A stretch of 52,613 nucleotides of DNA, from contig CAYYZY010000031.1 in the NCBI GenBank assembly GCA_964475955.1, positions 1 through 52,613 of the forward strand, in the 5' to 3' direction. The DNA is from DATKZH01 sp964475955 (GTDB lineage Bacteria > Planctomycetota > Planctomycetia > Pirellulales > Thermoguttaceae). The position numbers were made by a program, and so were the translations under genes. The notes below the pieces were generated by a model that saw only the letters and a list, made by a program, of their open reading frames with translations, searched no databases and was not told where the DNA came from. Shown here piece after piece: positions 1 to 8,232 of this stretch (positions are counted from its first letter, which is position 1; the number at the start of each line of letters is the position of its first letter).

Positions 1-75
1 AGCCCACCCGACAGGAGCCCACCCGACAGGAGCCCACCCGACAGGAGCCCACCCGACAGGAGCCCACCCGGCAAG
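1..75. repeat. 15-bp tandem repeat, 5 copies
   Basis: Four exact copies of AGCCCACCCGACAGG are followed by one diverged copy ending in GGCAAG. The period is a multiple of three and the array is open in the frame of the following gene, where it encodes a repeated PTRQE pentapeptide. It runs off the left edge of the window, so the full copy number is unknown. Confidence 0.95.
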
Positions 76-323
76 AGACGCCGGAGATGCCCGCCGGCAA
101 GAAGAGCATCAAGCCCTTCGAGGTGTGCAACTATTTCGGCGTCTACCTCCGCGAAGTCTTCGAGGCCGAGCATTTGCAGAACCGCCACGTGCGCCTCGGG
201 GAGGTCTTCGAGCGTCTCTTGAACGACGTGAACGGCGCCTGGAACCTGGTGAAACTCTACGGAAGAGAGACCCCTCTGGAGAAGCTGCGGGGCGAGGGCA
301 ATCCATTCCATTACGATCTCTGA
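3..323 (+). CDS. 3' end of a protein with PTRQE pentapeptide repeats, function unknown
   Basis: Reading frame open from the left edge, so the start lies outside the window. The visible part begins with five PTRQE-type pentapeptides (Pro/Arg/Gln/Glu-rich, probably a flexible charged linker) and continues into about 75 residues of ordinary-looking globular sequence (KKSIKPFEVCNYFGVYLREV, then a helical EVFERLLNDVNGAWNLVKLY stretch) ending at a TGA at 321-323. An internal ATG at 87 could start a 78-residue protein, but the open upstream frame with a repeat of codon-compatible length favours a longer gene. I do not recognise the C-terminal domain. Confidence 0.5.
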   Translation, partial: PTRQEPTRQEPTRQEPTRQEPTRQETPEMPAGKKSIKPFEVCNYFGVYLREVFEAEHLQNRHVRLGEVFERLLNDVNGAWNLVKLYGRETPLEKLRGEGNPFHYDL

Positions 324-478
324 AGTTCGCCCGGCTTAGTGAACCGCGGATCGCGCGACCGGCTTGCCGCGGTTGCACGACTCGGCAGGCCGACCCTTCC
401 GAGTGCCCGTTCCCGGCACCTTGGAAACGTACTCCCGCGAGGTCCGCGTCTCAACGTCTCTGCGCGAGCCCCCGCGCC

Positions 479-1486
479 CTATTCGACCGGCCCGCGGTAG
501 ACCTTGTGGTGCAGGAGGTTCTTGTTCGAGGTGAGGGGGCCCGGCGTGCCGTCGTCGCGGAGGATGGTGTAGATTATGTGGAACTTCGCGTCGACGTCGT
601 CGGCGTAGTGGACCAATAGCGCCTCGGGCGTCATCGGCGGCTTGGGCGAACCCCACTCCGGCAGGCGCTGGTGCGCGATGAGGACGTGCTCCAGGCGGAG
701 TAGCGTGTCGGGGTCGACGCCCCACTCGGCGCCCGACTCGCGCACCATGTCGCGTCCCAGCAGCAGGTGGCCCACCAGCTCACCCTCGGGCGTGTACGAG
801 GCGCCGGTCGGCTGCGCGTCGAGCTCGCGGACTTTTCCCACGTCGTGCAGGATCGCCCCGGCGACGACGAGGCCCCGGTCCAACGGCGGCCGCAGGTCGG
901 GGTAGTGCTCGGCGTATCGCTCGGCCAGGAAGGCGGCGTTTCGGGCCACGCTGAGCGTGTGCTCCAACAGGCCGCCGGAGAACGCGTGGTGGTGCCGGCG
1001 CGCGGCCGGGCAGACGAGCAGCTTCCGGCGGTTCGTGTTGAGGATGGAAAGCACCAGCCCACGGAGCGGTTCGTCGTCGACGTGCCGCTCGGCGAGCTCG
1101 ACGAGCTGGCCGAACATCGCCTCCGGATCGAATCGCGAGCTGGGCCGACACGTTGCCGGGTCGAACCCGTCGGCCGCATCGGCCTCGACCGTCTCGCGGA
1201 TCTTGCGGATCTCGAGTTGCGGCCCGTAGGTCGTCTCGCGATACAGGGCGCGGAGCTTGTAGAACGTGCCGGGCGTCCATCGCTCGCGGCACTCCTTGGC
1301 CCAGGGGGACTCGCTCCAAAGGGGAAAGCTGACCTCGCGGCCGGCGTCGCGGAAAGTCACCTTCATGTAGGGCTTTCCGTCCCGCGTGGCCAGCTCCTCT
1401 TTGGCGGTCAATAGCGCGAACAGGTCGGCCTCCTGGCCGTGGGCCATTTCGGAGAGTGGAACGATCGGCATCGACTTGGCAGCCAT
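479..1486 (-). CDS. 3'-5' exoribonuclease YhaM-like protein (OB fold + HD domain)
   Basis: A 335-residue protein. The N-terminal third resembles the OB-fold nucleic-acid-binding domain of the YhaM/CBF1 family (ATRDGKPYMKVTFRDAGREV). The second half is an HD phosphohydrolase domain with HHHAFSGGLLEHTLSV and the HD dyad in AGAILHDVGKV. Family members degrade RNA 3' to 5' in the cytoplasm using metal ions; that activity is taken from the family. The ATG at 1486 was chosen because the further upstream frame (to 1591) encodes only low-complexity Arg/Ala sequence; an ATG at 1471 is also possible. No strong Shine-Dalgarno is seen. It is divergent from the Xer recombinase gene. Confidence 0.85.
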   Translation of the reverse strand: MAAKSMPIVPLSEMAHGQEADLFALLTAKEELATRDGKPYMKVTFRDAGREVSFPLWSESPWAKECRERWTPGTFYKLRALYRETTYGPQLEIRKIRETVEADAADGFDPATCRPSSRFDPEAMFGQLVELAERHVDDEPLRGLVLSILNTNRRKLLVCPAARRHHHAFSGGLLEHTLSVARNAAFLAERYAEHYPDLRPPLDRGLVVAGAILHDVGKVRELDAQPTGASYTPEGELVGHLLLGRDMVRESGAEWGVDPDTLLRLEHVLIAHQRLPEWGSPKPPMTPEALLVHYADDVDAKFHIIYTILRDDGTPGPLTSNKNLLHHKVYRGPVE

Positions 1487-1903
1487 GGCAGCGAATCCGT
1501 ATTCCCGCGCCCGCGCAACGGCAATCCCTGACCAGTTCGCCCCGTAAAATCGAGCGCCAGCATAGCCGCGGCGCCGACCGCGTGTCAACAAGGGAGGGTG
1601 TCGACCTTATGACCCACCGGCGGGGGAGGTGGCGATTCCGGGGACCCCGGGCGGTCGACGCGGGCGCGGCGTGGCGACCGCGAGGAGATCAGAATCCCAA
1701 ACACGAAGTGGTGCCGACTGCGAACCGCCGGCAAACGGCCCCGAAGCGCCATCCCACCGCTTCTCAGCCGACCGGGCTTCGCCTATGCCTCGCACGAGGG
1801 GTGCGCAGCCGCAATTCCGCAGCTTTCCCGCACCCGGAGCTCGCCTTCGGCCGAAACCAGATCGAGGAGATCGTGCCGTTGGGGCGTGTCGCCGAGGAGC
1901 AGA
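1487..1903. other. Non-coding interval between divergent yhaM-like and xer genes
   Basis: About 415 bases with no convincing gene. It must hold the two divergent promoters, but no clear -35/-10 pair or operator could be picked out by eye. Open frames here have no recognisable protein content. Confidence 0.5.
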
Positions 1904-2845
1904 ATGGTCGGAAAACCGCGCAAGCCGCGTCGTCCCAAGCCGTTGAAGGCGCGGAGCCTCGCCCGCGTGTGGGTGGACGGGTTCGTCGAGTATTCGGCCG
2001 GGGAGTGCCACTTGGCCGACAACACGGTGGCCGCGTATCGGCGCGATCTGCACCGGTTCCTCGAGTGGCTCGACGGGCGGAGCATCCCGGAGCTCTCCAT
2101 CCGCGAGTTGGCCGACTACGCCACGTGGCTGCACGGGCGGGGGCTGGGGCCCGCCTCGTTGGCCCGGCACCTGGTCTCGCTCCGCGTGTTCTTCCGCTAC
2201 CTCCAGTTGGAGGGCGTACTGAAGGACAACCTGGCCGAGCTGCTCGGCAGCCAGAAGCTTTGGGAGCGCGTGCCCGAGGTGCTCAGCCCGCAACAGATCG
2301 CCAAGCTGTTCGAGGCCCCGCGCAGAAGCGACCCCTGCTGGCAACGCGACCGGGCCCTGTTGGAGATGCTTTACGCCACGGGTTGCCGGGCGAGCGAGGT
2401 GGCCGGGCTGAAGCTGCACGACGTACACGTCGACGAAGGGTTTGCCATGTGCCGCGGCAAAGGCGACAAGGAGCGGCTGGTCCCGCTGGGCGGCCGGGCG
2501 GCCGTGGCCTACCGCATGTATTTGGAGGAGGAGCGCCCGGGGTTGGCTTCCCGGGCAGCGACCGACCCGCCCTGGGTATTCCTTTCGTACCGGGGGCGAA
2601 GGCTCCGCCGCGAGCGGATCTGGGAGCTGTTGAAGAAGTACGCCGCGCGCGTCGGGGCGCCGGCCAGCGTCAGCCCGCACACCATGCGGCACAGCTTCGC
2701 CACGCACCTGTTGGCCGGCGGCGCCGACCTGCGCCAGGTGCAGGAGATGCTCGGCCACGCCAGCATCGCCACCACGCAGATCTACACGCACGTCGACCCG
2801 GGCCGGCTCAAGGCGGTCCACCGCAAGTTCCACCCCCGGGCGTGA
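1904..2845 (+). CDS. Site-specific tyrosine recombinase XerC/XerD
   Basis: A 313-residue integrase-family recombinase of normal Xer length. It has an N-terminal SAM-like core-binding domain (LADNTVAAYRRDLHRFLEWL) and a C-terminal catalytic domain. The catalytic set is visible: Arg162 in GCRASEV, Lys186 in RGKGDKER, His259 and Arg262 in HTMRHSFATHLL, His285 in GHASIATTQIYTHV and the nucleophile Tyr294. Xer proteins resolve chromosome dimers at dif during division. A basic leader (GKPRKPRRPKPLKAR) precedes the core. Start: ATG 1904, with GAGGAG at 1894-1899; a GTG at 1886 is an alternative. No integron or phage genes adjoin, so a housekeeping role is likely. XerC versus XerD cannot be settled from one sequence. 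Confidence 0.9.
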   Translation: MVGKPRKPRRPKPLKARSLARVWVDGFVEYSAGECHLADNTVAAYRRDLHRFLEWLDGRSIPELSIRELADYATWLHGRGLGPASLARHLVSLRVFFRYLQLEGVLKDNLAELLGSQKLWERVPEVLSPQQIAKLFEAPRRSDPCWQRDRALLEMLYATGCRASEVAGLKLHDVHVDEGFAMCRGKGDKERLVPLGGRAAVAYRMYLEEERPGLASRAATDPPWVFLSYRGRRLRRERIWELLKKYAARVGAPASVSPHTMRHSFATHLLAGGADLRQVQEMLGHASIATTQIYTHVDPGRLKAVHRKFHPRA

Positions 2846-2933
2846 AGCGCCTCGAGCGAATTTCCTCCGAACCGCCGCCGGTGTAGACTCGCCGCCAGAC
2901 TTGTGGGGTGCTTCCTGATCCGAGGAGAACAGC

Positions 2934-3455
2934 ATGATCCGTTGTTCGGTGCTCACCGCGGTGGTGCTTCTGTCGGGCGCGCGGGGCCTGGCCGGGGATC
3001 CGGCGTTCGACGTGGTCGTTTACGGCGGCACGCCGGGCGGGGCGGCCGCGGCCGTGGCGTGCGCCCGGCACGGCGCGAGCGTGGTGCTTCTGGAGCAGAA
3101 GCGGCACGTGGGCGGGCTGACCACCAGCGGCCTGGTGAACGACGAGATGCACCACATGCACGCGTGGACCGTCACCGGCATCAGCCGCGAATTCTTCGAG
3201 CGGCTGGCGACGAAGTACGGGCGCACCGGCATCATGCACCAGTGGGAGTCGAAGGTCGCCCAGCAGGTGTTCGACGAAATGCTCGACGAGGCCGGCGTGC
3301 CCGTTCGCTACGGGCAGCGCGTCGACCGGGTCGAAAAGCAAGGGCCCACGATCCGCCGTCTCGTGATGCTCGACGGCCGGGCGATCTCCGCCCGAGTCTT
3401 CATCGACGCCACCTACGAAGGCGACCTGATGGCCCGAACGGCGAAGAACCATTGA
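2934..3455 (+). pseudogene. Truncated FAD-dependent oxidoreductase (N-terminal part only)
   Basis: A 173-codon frame with a signal peptide (MIRCSVLTAVVLLSGARGLA) and a Rossmann FAD-binding start (FDVVVYGGTPGGAAAAVACARHG...VVLLEQ), followed by the GGLTTSGLVNDE segment typical of the secreted FAD_oxidored (PF12831) family. The frame stops soon after FIDATYEGDLMARTA, where homologues continue for several hundred residues; family members are usually 450-750 aa. The rest of the FAD fold and the substrate domain are missing, so it should not be active. A good Shine-Dalgarno (GAGGAG, 2922-2927) remains, which suggests a recent truncation. It lies just upstream of the amidohydrolase pair. Confidence 0.8.
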
Positions 3456-3549
3456 CACGGCCCGGGCCGTGACGAGAATCGGGAGACGAACGAGGCCGGA
3501 AATGCGGGTCCGGCGGTCTGCACGCTGGCAGCGGAAAGGAGCGGACGGC

Positions 3550-4473
3550 ATGGCCAACAGGGAATCGGTCACGCGGCGGGGCTTCCTGGGGGCCTCCGCC
3601 GCGGCGGGAATGGCTTGGGCCGGACGGGGCAGCGGGCCGTCGTCCCATCTCGAAGCGGCGGAAGTGGAGCCGAAAGGGGAGAGCGCGGATTGGGGCGTCG
3701 GTCCGCTTGGGCCGGTCATCGACTGCCACGCCCATCTCACGCACCACCGCTCCCGCAACTACAAGCAGCGCGACGACAAGCTGATCGAGGCGGCCGACAA
3801 GCTCGGCATCGACCGGCTCTGCTGCTCCATCCTCACGCCCAAGCGGCCCGCCACCCTGGAAGGCTTCCGGGAGTGCAACGCGCTTCTCGTCGAGGCGATC
3901 GAGCGGCTCGGCGACCGCGTGCTGGGCTACTGCTACGTGAACCCGGGCTGCGGGCAGGGGGCGCTCGACGAGGTCCGCCGGTACGTCGAGGAGCACGGGT
4001 TCATCGGCGTCAAGCTTTACAACGAGCACGTCTGCACCGAGCCGATCGTCTTCCCCCTCGTCGAGTTGACGATCGAGTTGGGCGTGCCGATCCTGCACCA
4101 CGCAGGGCATGGGCACTACCCATTCCCCGGCCAGCCGAACATCTCCGACGGCGGGCACCTGGCCGAGTTGGGCCGGCGCTACCCCGAGGCCCGGCTGATC
4201 TGCGCCCACGTGGGCGGCGGCGGCGACTGGGAGTGGACCATCAAGGCCCTGCGCCACGCCCCCAACGTGTACCTCGACACGAGCGGCAGCGTGGTCGACG
4301 AAGGGATCGTGGAGATGGCGGCCGAGGTGCTCGGGGCCGACCGGCTGCTGTTCGGCTGCGACATGTCGATGACCGCGGGCGTGGGTAAGATCCGCGCAGC
4401 CCGACTCAGCCACGAAGACAAGCGGAAAATTCTCAGCGCCAACATGGCCGAGCTTCTCCCAATGCGAGGGTAA
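3550..4473 (+). CDS. Exported amidohydrolase family protein (Tat leader)
   Basis: A 307-residue metal-dependent amidohydrolase of the amidohydrolase_2 type. It starts with a Tat-like leader (SVTRRGFLGASAAAGMAWA). The TIM-barrel then opens with the metal motif VIDCHAHLTHH, and further conserved His/Asp sites are seen in ILHHAGHGH, ICAHVGGG and LLFGCDM. Start: ATG 3550, with AAAGGAG at 3535-3541; the upstream in-frame ATG at 3469 would place extra sequence before the Tat motif. Three bases separate it from the next amidohydrolase gene, so the two are probably co-transcribed. Substrate unknown; family members include decarboxylases and lactonases. Confidence 0.85.
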   Translation: MANRESVTRRGFLGASAAAGMAWAGRGSGPSSHLEAAEVEPKGESADWGVGPLGPVIDCHAHLTHHRSRNYKQRDDKLIEAADKLGIDRLCCSILTPKRPATLEGFRECNALLVEAIERLGDRVLGYCYVNPGCGQGALDEVRRYVEEHGFIGVKLYNEHVCTEPIVFPLVELTIELGVPILHHAGHGHYPFPGQPNISDGGHLAELGRRYPEARLICAHVGGGGDWEWTIKALRHAPNVYLDTSGSVVDEGIVEMAAEVLGADRLLFGCDMSMTAGVGKIRAARLSHEDKRKILSANMAELLPMRG

Positions 4474-4476
4474 CGA

Positions 4477-5292
4477 ATGATCTTCGACACGAACGCGTAC
4501 CTGGGGCATTTCGCCTTCCGGCGCCTCCGCCACAACACGGCCGACGCCCTGCTGCGACTGATGGACGAAAAGGGGATCGACCGGGCCATGGTCTCCAGCG
4601 CCAGCGCGGTCACCTACCGCAACGCGCAGTCGGGCAACGAGGAGTTGGCCGAGGCCACGCAGGCGCACCGCGACCGGCTGATTCCCTTCGCCGTGATCAA
4701 CCCCTTCTACGCCGGCTGGGAGGACGATCTGGCCATCTGCCACGAACGGTTCGGCATGAAGGGGCTGCGCCTCTATCCCAAGTGGCACAACTACGGCCCG
4801 GCCGACGAGTGTTGTCTCGACCTGGTCGGCCGGGCGACCGAGCGCGGCATGCCGATCTCGATCCCGCTGCGCGTGGAAGACTACCGGCAGCGAAGCTGGG
4901 TGGTCGACGTGCCCGACGTCCCCGTCGCCGAGGTGGTCGCCCTGGTCAAGGCCCGCCCCGAGTCGCGGTTCCTGCTGCTCAACGGGGCCGGCTACACCCG
5001 CTCGCCGCTGGGAAAGCCCGACGGCGGGCTCCCGGAGAACTACTGGATCGAGATCTCGCGCTTAAGCGCCGTGTTGGGCAACGAAATCGGCCAACTCATC
5101 GCGAACCTGGGACCCGACCGCGTGGTGTTCGGCAGCGGCATGCCCTTCAAATACCCCGACCCCGCCCTGGTGAAAGTCGAGGTGCTCGACGCTTCCCCCC
5201 AAGTCAAGGAGCAGATCCGCAGCACCAACGCCGCCCGGCTCCTCGAGCCGGCCACACCAGCCCGAAGCGCCAGCGAGGCAGGCGAAGCCTGA
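4477..5292 (+). CDS. Amidohydrolase family protein, repeat-derived C-terminus
   Basis: A 271-residue TIM-barrel amidohydrolase related to its upstream neighbour, without a leader peptide. Visible elements are the N-terminal IFDTNAYLGHF (where a classic DxHxH would sit, here DTNAYLG), KGLRLYPKWHNYGP, FLLLNGAGYTRSP and DRVVFGSGMPFKYPDP. The first His pair is not conserved, so metal binding may be altered. The last residues, PARSASEAGEA, are encoded by the dispersed palindromic repeat at 5254-5278: a repeat has replaced the original C-terminus and supplied the stop. The ATG lies 3 bases after the previous stop, indicating an operon. The pair may act on the same compound; the substrate is unknown. 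Confidence 0.8.
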   Translation: MIFDTNAYLGHFAFRRLRHNTADALLRLMDEKGIDRAMVSSASAVTYRNAQSGNEELAEATQAHRDRLIPFAVINPFYAGWEDDLAICHERFGMKGLRLYPKWHNYGPADECCLDLVGRATERGMPISIPLRVEDYRQRSWVVDVPDVPVAEVVALVKARPESRFLLLNGAGYTRSPLGKPDGGLPENYWIEISRLSAVLGNEIGQLIANLGPDRVVFGSGMPFKYPDPALVKVEVLDASPQVKEQIRSTNAARLLEPATPARSASEAGEA

Positions 5293-5401
5293 GGCAACGC
5301 CCCAGAACGAAGGGCGCCCCGAAGGGGCAGTGCTCCTTCTCGTTCCTGACGCCTTCCGTGCATGCGGCGTCCTTCACACCAGGCGCGAAGCGCAAGCGAG
5401 G
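5254..5401. repeat. Two direct copies of the CCCGAAGCGCAAGCGAGG repeat
   Basis: Copies lie at about 5254-5278 (with GCCAGCGAGG) and 5376-5401 (diverged, GGCGCGAAGCGCAAGCGAGG). Both begin with ACACC and have the same orientation. The first forms the 3' end of the amidohydrolase gene. They belong to the same family as the pairs that flank the RAYT gene. Confidence 0.85.
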
Positions 5402-5415
5402 AAGTGGCCTTGCTG

Positions 5416-5489
5416 ACACCAGCCCGAAGCGCAAGCGAGGGAGAAGCCGCGTCGCAGTTCGTTTCCTCGCTGGCGCTTCGGGCTAGTGT
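5416..5489. repeat. Head-to-head REP-like palindrome pair, 3' side of RAYT
   Basis: One copy, ACACCAGCCCGAAGCGCAAG and so on, lies at 5416-5440. Its inverted partner is at 5465-5489 (CCTCGCTGGCGCTTCGGGCT, then AGTGT). The 24-base spacer gives a BIME-like layout that can fold into a long stem-loop. The RAYT stop codon (TAG on the minus strand, 5483-5485) lies inside the second copy. Confidence 0.9.
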
Positions 5490-6004
5490 CGGTCTTGGCC
5501 GTCTCGGACGTAGAGGACGGCGGCCTCAAGGCTCTCCTCGTCGTTGATATAGCGTTTGCTGCCGCGTTCCGTCCACCAGTTCTTCCGGATGGGCTCCTCG
5601 GAGCCGCATAGGCGTTTCCTTTCGAGTTCCTTCAAACGCCGTGTACACCATGCTTTGAACTGCTTGCGCACCTCATCCGGATGCCGGTCGGCGCTGACCA
5701 CCACGTGTAGGTGATTCGTACGACAGTTCAGCTCGTGCAGTCTCCAGCCGCGGATCTCGCAATGGTCCCGGATCGTCTTCTCCACGAGAAGGCGCTGCTC
5801 GACGCTCAAGACACAGGCGTCCTCATCCATGCGAGCCTCCGCCTCCAGCTCCCGAATCGGATCGGGCAGCTTCCATCCACGTCGATACTCGACCCACCCT
5901 CGTTCATCGCCCGGCAGCCACGTGCCGTACGTCGACCAGGTGAGGAAATACGCCAACGGCTCCGGCATCGGCGGTTCATTGGGCCGATTGGTTCCCCGTG
6001 TCAT
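5483..6004 (-). CDS. REP-associated tyrosine transposase (RAYT, IS200-like Y1)
   Basis: A 173-residue Y1 transposase-like protein of usual RAYT size. It has the family's N-terminal YFLTWSTYGTWLPGDERGW, the HUH metal motif His98-Leu-His100 in NCRTNHLHVVVSA, a KQFKAW helix, NWWTERGSKRYI, and a probable catalytic Tyr165 in YVRDGQ near the C-terminus. HUH/Y1 enzymes cut and join single-stranded DNA at hairpins; RAYTs are thought to move REP palindromes. Inverted palindrome pairs lie immediately on both sides (5416-5489 and 6031-6101), the expected arrangement for a RAYT and its target. Start: ATG at 6004; no strong Shine-Dalgarno. The catalytic residues look intact. Confidence 0.9.
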   Translation of the reverse strand: MTRGTNRPNEPPMPEPLAYFLTWSTYGTWLPGDERGWVEYRRGWKLPDPIRELEAEARMDEDACVLSVEQRLLVEKTIRDHCEIRGWRLHELNCRTNHLHVVVSADRHPDEVRKQFKAWCTRRLKELERKRLCGSEEPIRKNWWTERGSKRYINDEESLEAAVLYVRDGQDRH

Positions 6005-6030
6005 GATTCACCATCCTCCCGAAGACACGC

Positions 6031-6101
6031 ACGCCAGCCCGAAGTGCAAGCGGCGGAAAGGGTTGCGACGCGTCCTCCTCGCTTGCGCTTCGGGCTAGTG
6101 T
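6031..6101. repeat. Head-to-head REP-like palindrome pair, 5' side of RAYT
   Basis: One copy, AGCCCGAAGTGCAAGCGG with flanks, lies at 6031-6056, and the inverted copy CCTCGCTTGCGCTTCGGGCT plus AGTGT lies at 6077-6101. It is the mirror of the pair at 5416-5489, so the transposase gene is enclosed by two such units. The rest of 6005-6396 shows no gene. Confidence 0.9.
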
Positions 6102-6396
6102 GGGTGGCCTGCCACGTCCGACCCATGTTCCCCCAAGAAGTTACTGGCGTATCAACGTGAGTATATCCACACTGCGTCCCGTGTCAATGCTCGAGAGACG
6201 CCTCCAGCGGGACGGGCGGAGCTGGGCGTTATTTGCTCGTCCCCGCATCCAGCGGACGGTCCGACGAGGTCTGCGACGGTTGCGTTCCGGCGCCCGAGCG
6301 CGCAGAATCTCACTGGCGAGGAGGCTGGCGTCGACCTGTAACGCCCATCGCCGGCGCGGCGCCATGAGGGACCAGAGACAACAGAAAGACTGAGCC

Positions 6397-7980
6397 GTGA
6401 ACCGCTGCACGATCGTCCGCCCGCTCTTCGTGGCACTGCTTCTGATCACGCCGGTCGCCTCGGGCGCCGAACGGCCGAACATCGTGCTGTTCGTGGCCGA
6501 CGACCTGGGCTGGTCGGACCTCGGCTGCTACGGCGGCGAGATCCCCACGCCCCACGTCGACCGGTTGGCCGCCGACGGGCTGCGGTTCACCCAGTTCTAC
6601 AACAACGCCGTCTGCGGCCCCACCCGGGCGTCGCTTCTGACCGGGCTCTACTGCCAGCAGATCGGGCACCGGGGCGATCGCTGGAATGAGCCCAAGGACT
6701 TCAGCCGCTGCGTGCTCATCCCGGAGCTGCTTCAGGCGGGCGGCTACCGGACGATGATGGTCGGCAAGTGGCAGGGGCGCGACCCGGCGGTGCGGCGCGG
6801 TTTCGACCGGTCCTTCGGCCCCATGTGCCGCGCGAAGATCAGCTACTTCCACGAGGTCCGGCAGAACCCGTTCTATCTCGACGACCGCCGCTGGCGCCCG
6901 CCGGAAGACTTCTACCTGACCGAGGCGTTCGTCGACCGGGCCGTGCGGTTCGTCGAGGAGGCCGCCCGAGGCTCGCAGCCGTTCTTCCTCTACGTGGCGT
7001 ACATCGCGCCGCACTGGCCGCTGCACGCGCGCGACTCGGACGTCGCCCCGCACCGCGACACGTATCGCCGGCTCGGCTGGACCGCGTGCCGCGCGGAACG
7101 ATTGCGACGCCAGCGCGCGATGGGGCTGGTTCCCGGTTCTTGGAGCCCGTCGCCGGCGCCGGCGGAAGTCCCCCCGTGGGACAAGGCCCCGCACAAGGAC
7201 TGGCAGGCGGAGCGCATGGCGGTCTACGCGGCCCAGGTTTCGGGCGTCGATCGCGGCGTGGGCCGGGTGATGGCCGCCGTGCGCGAGGCGGATTTGGAGC
7301 GAAACACCCTGGTCCTGTTCCTCTCCGACAACGGCGCGGCCCCCGACGGCGGCGTCGCCCCCACGGCAGGTGGCTTCGGCTTCGGCCCCAATCGCCCCAA
7401 CGACCAGTGGCGGCTTGACGGCGTGCCGATCCGGCCGGGCAGCGGGCCGAACAACATGCCGGGTCCGCACGACACGTTCGCCGCGTACGGGCTCGCCTGG
7501 GCGGGCGCGAGCAACACGCCGTTGCGTTCGACGAAATTGACGGCCTGTGAAGGTGGCATCCGCACGCCGCTCGTGGTGCGCTGGCCCGCGGTGATCGGCG
7601 ACCGCGGAGCGCTTGTGCCGGAGGTCGGCCACGTGATCGACCTGATGCCCACCTTGCTCGACGTGGCCGGCATCGGCTACCCGACCGAGTTCCAGGGCCG
7701 CCGCCCGCTCGAGCTCGAAGGCCGCAGCCTGGCGCCGCTTTTCCGCGGCCAGGCGCGCGCGGGGCACCGGGCGCTCTGCTGGGACGTCCCCCGGAACCGG
7801 GCGATTCGCACCGGACGCTGGAAGCTGGTCGGCCCGCGCAATCGGGCGGCCTGGGAGCTGTACGACCTGGAAGCCGACGGCACGGAGACGCGCAACCTGG
7901 CCGCCGACCAGCCCGCCCGCGTGCGCGACATGGCCGCCCAGTGGCACGCCTGGGCCGAGCGTTGCGGGGTGGAGAAGTAG
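6397..7980 (+). CDS. Secreted sulfatase (arylsulfatase type)
   Basis: A 527-residue type I sulfatase. A signal peptide (residues 1 to about 24, LFVALLLITPVASGA) directs export. Metal-binding Asp residues are in NIVLFVADDLGW. The formylglycine-forming motif is Cys73-Gly-Pro-Thr-Arg77 in AVCGPTRASLLTG, which fits CxPxR. Further conserved sites are MVGKWQG, PHWPLH and FLSDNGAAPDGG. Such enzymes remove sulfate esters from polysaccharides or other substrates in the periplasm and need a maturase (not in this window). Start: GTG 6397, the last start before the signal peptide; Shine-Dalgarno weak. The real substrate is unknown. The gene stands alone between the RAYT locus and the restriction-modification-like island. 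Confidence 0.9.
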   Translation: MNRCTIVRPLFVALLLITPVASGAERPNIVLFVADDLGWSDLGCYGGEIPTPHVDRLAADGLRFTQFYNNAVCGPTRASLLTGLYCQQIGHRGDRWNEPKDFSRCVLIPELLQAGGYRTMMVGKWQGRDPAVRRGFDRSFGPMCRAKISYFHEVRQNPFYLDDRRWRPPEDFYLTEAFVDRAVRFVEEAARGSQPFFLYVAYIAPHWPLHARDSDVAPHRDTYRRLGWTACRAERLRRQRAMGLVPGSWSPSPAPAEVPPWDKAPHKDWQAERMAVYAAQVSGVDRGVGRVMAAVREADLERNTLVLFLSDNGAAPDGGVAPTAGGFGFGPNRPNDQWRLDGVPIRPGSGPNNMPGPHDTFAAYGLAWAGASNTPLRSTKLTACEGGIRTPLVVRWPAVIGDRGALVPEVGHVIDLMPTLLDVAGIGYPTEFQGRRPLELEGRSLAPLFRGQARAGHRALCWDVPRNRAIRTGRWKLVGPRNRAAWELYDLEADGTETRNLAADQPARVRDMAAQWHAWAERCGVEK

Positions 7981-8232
7981 CGAGCTGCCCATCGCCCGGT
8001 TTGCGATCGTAGCGCGATGCACTCACGAGTCCCGCCAACGCGAGAATCCACACGCGCCGCGTGAATAAGGTCGCTCGGTGAGGGAAGTCTTGCGATTTCG
8101 GGCCTTCCATTTCCCGCGAAATATTGGAAAATACGTGGACTAATGGGAGCGGAGCGAGATTTGTGATCGGCTCGCAACGCTTGACGAGCCCCCTGAGGGA
8201 GGCGTCTTGTATCGATAGGGACGAGTGAGAGA

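Noticed and set aside
125..619. Plus-strand frame of 164 codons
   Set aside because: Arg/Pro-rich shadow overlapping the first gene and the exoribonuclease; no support.
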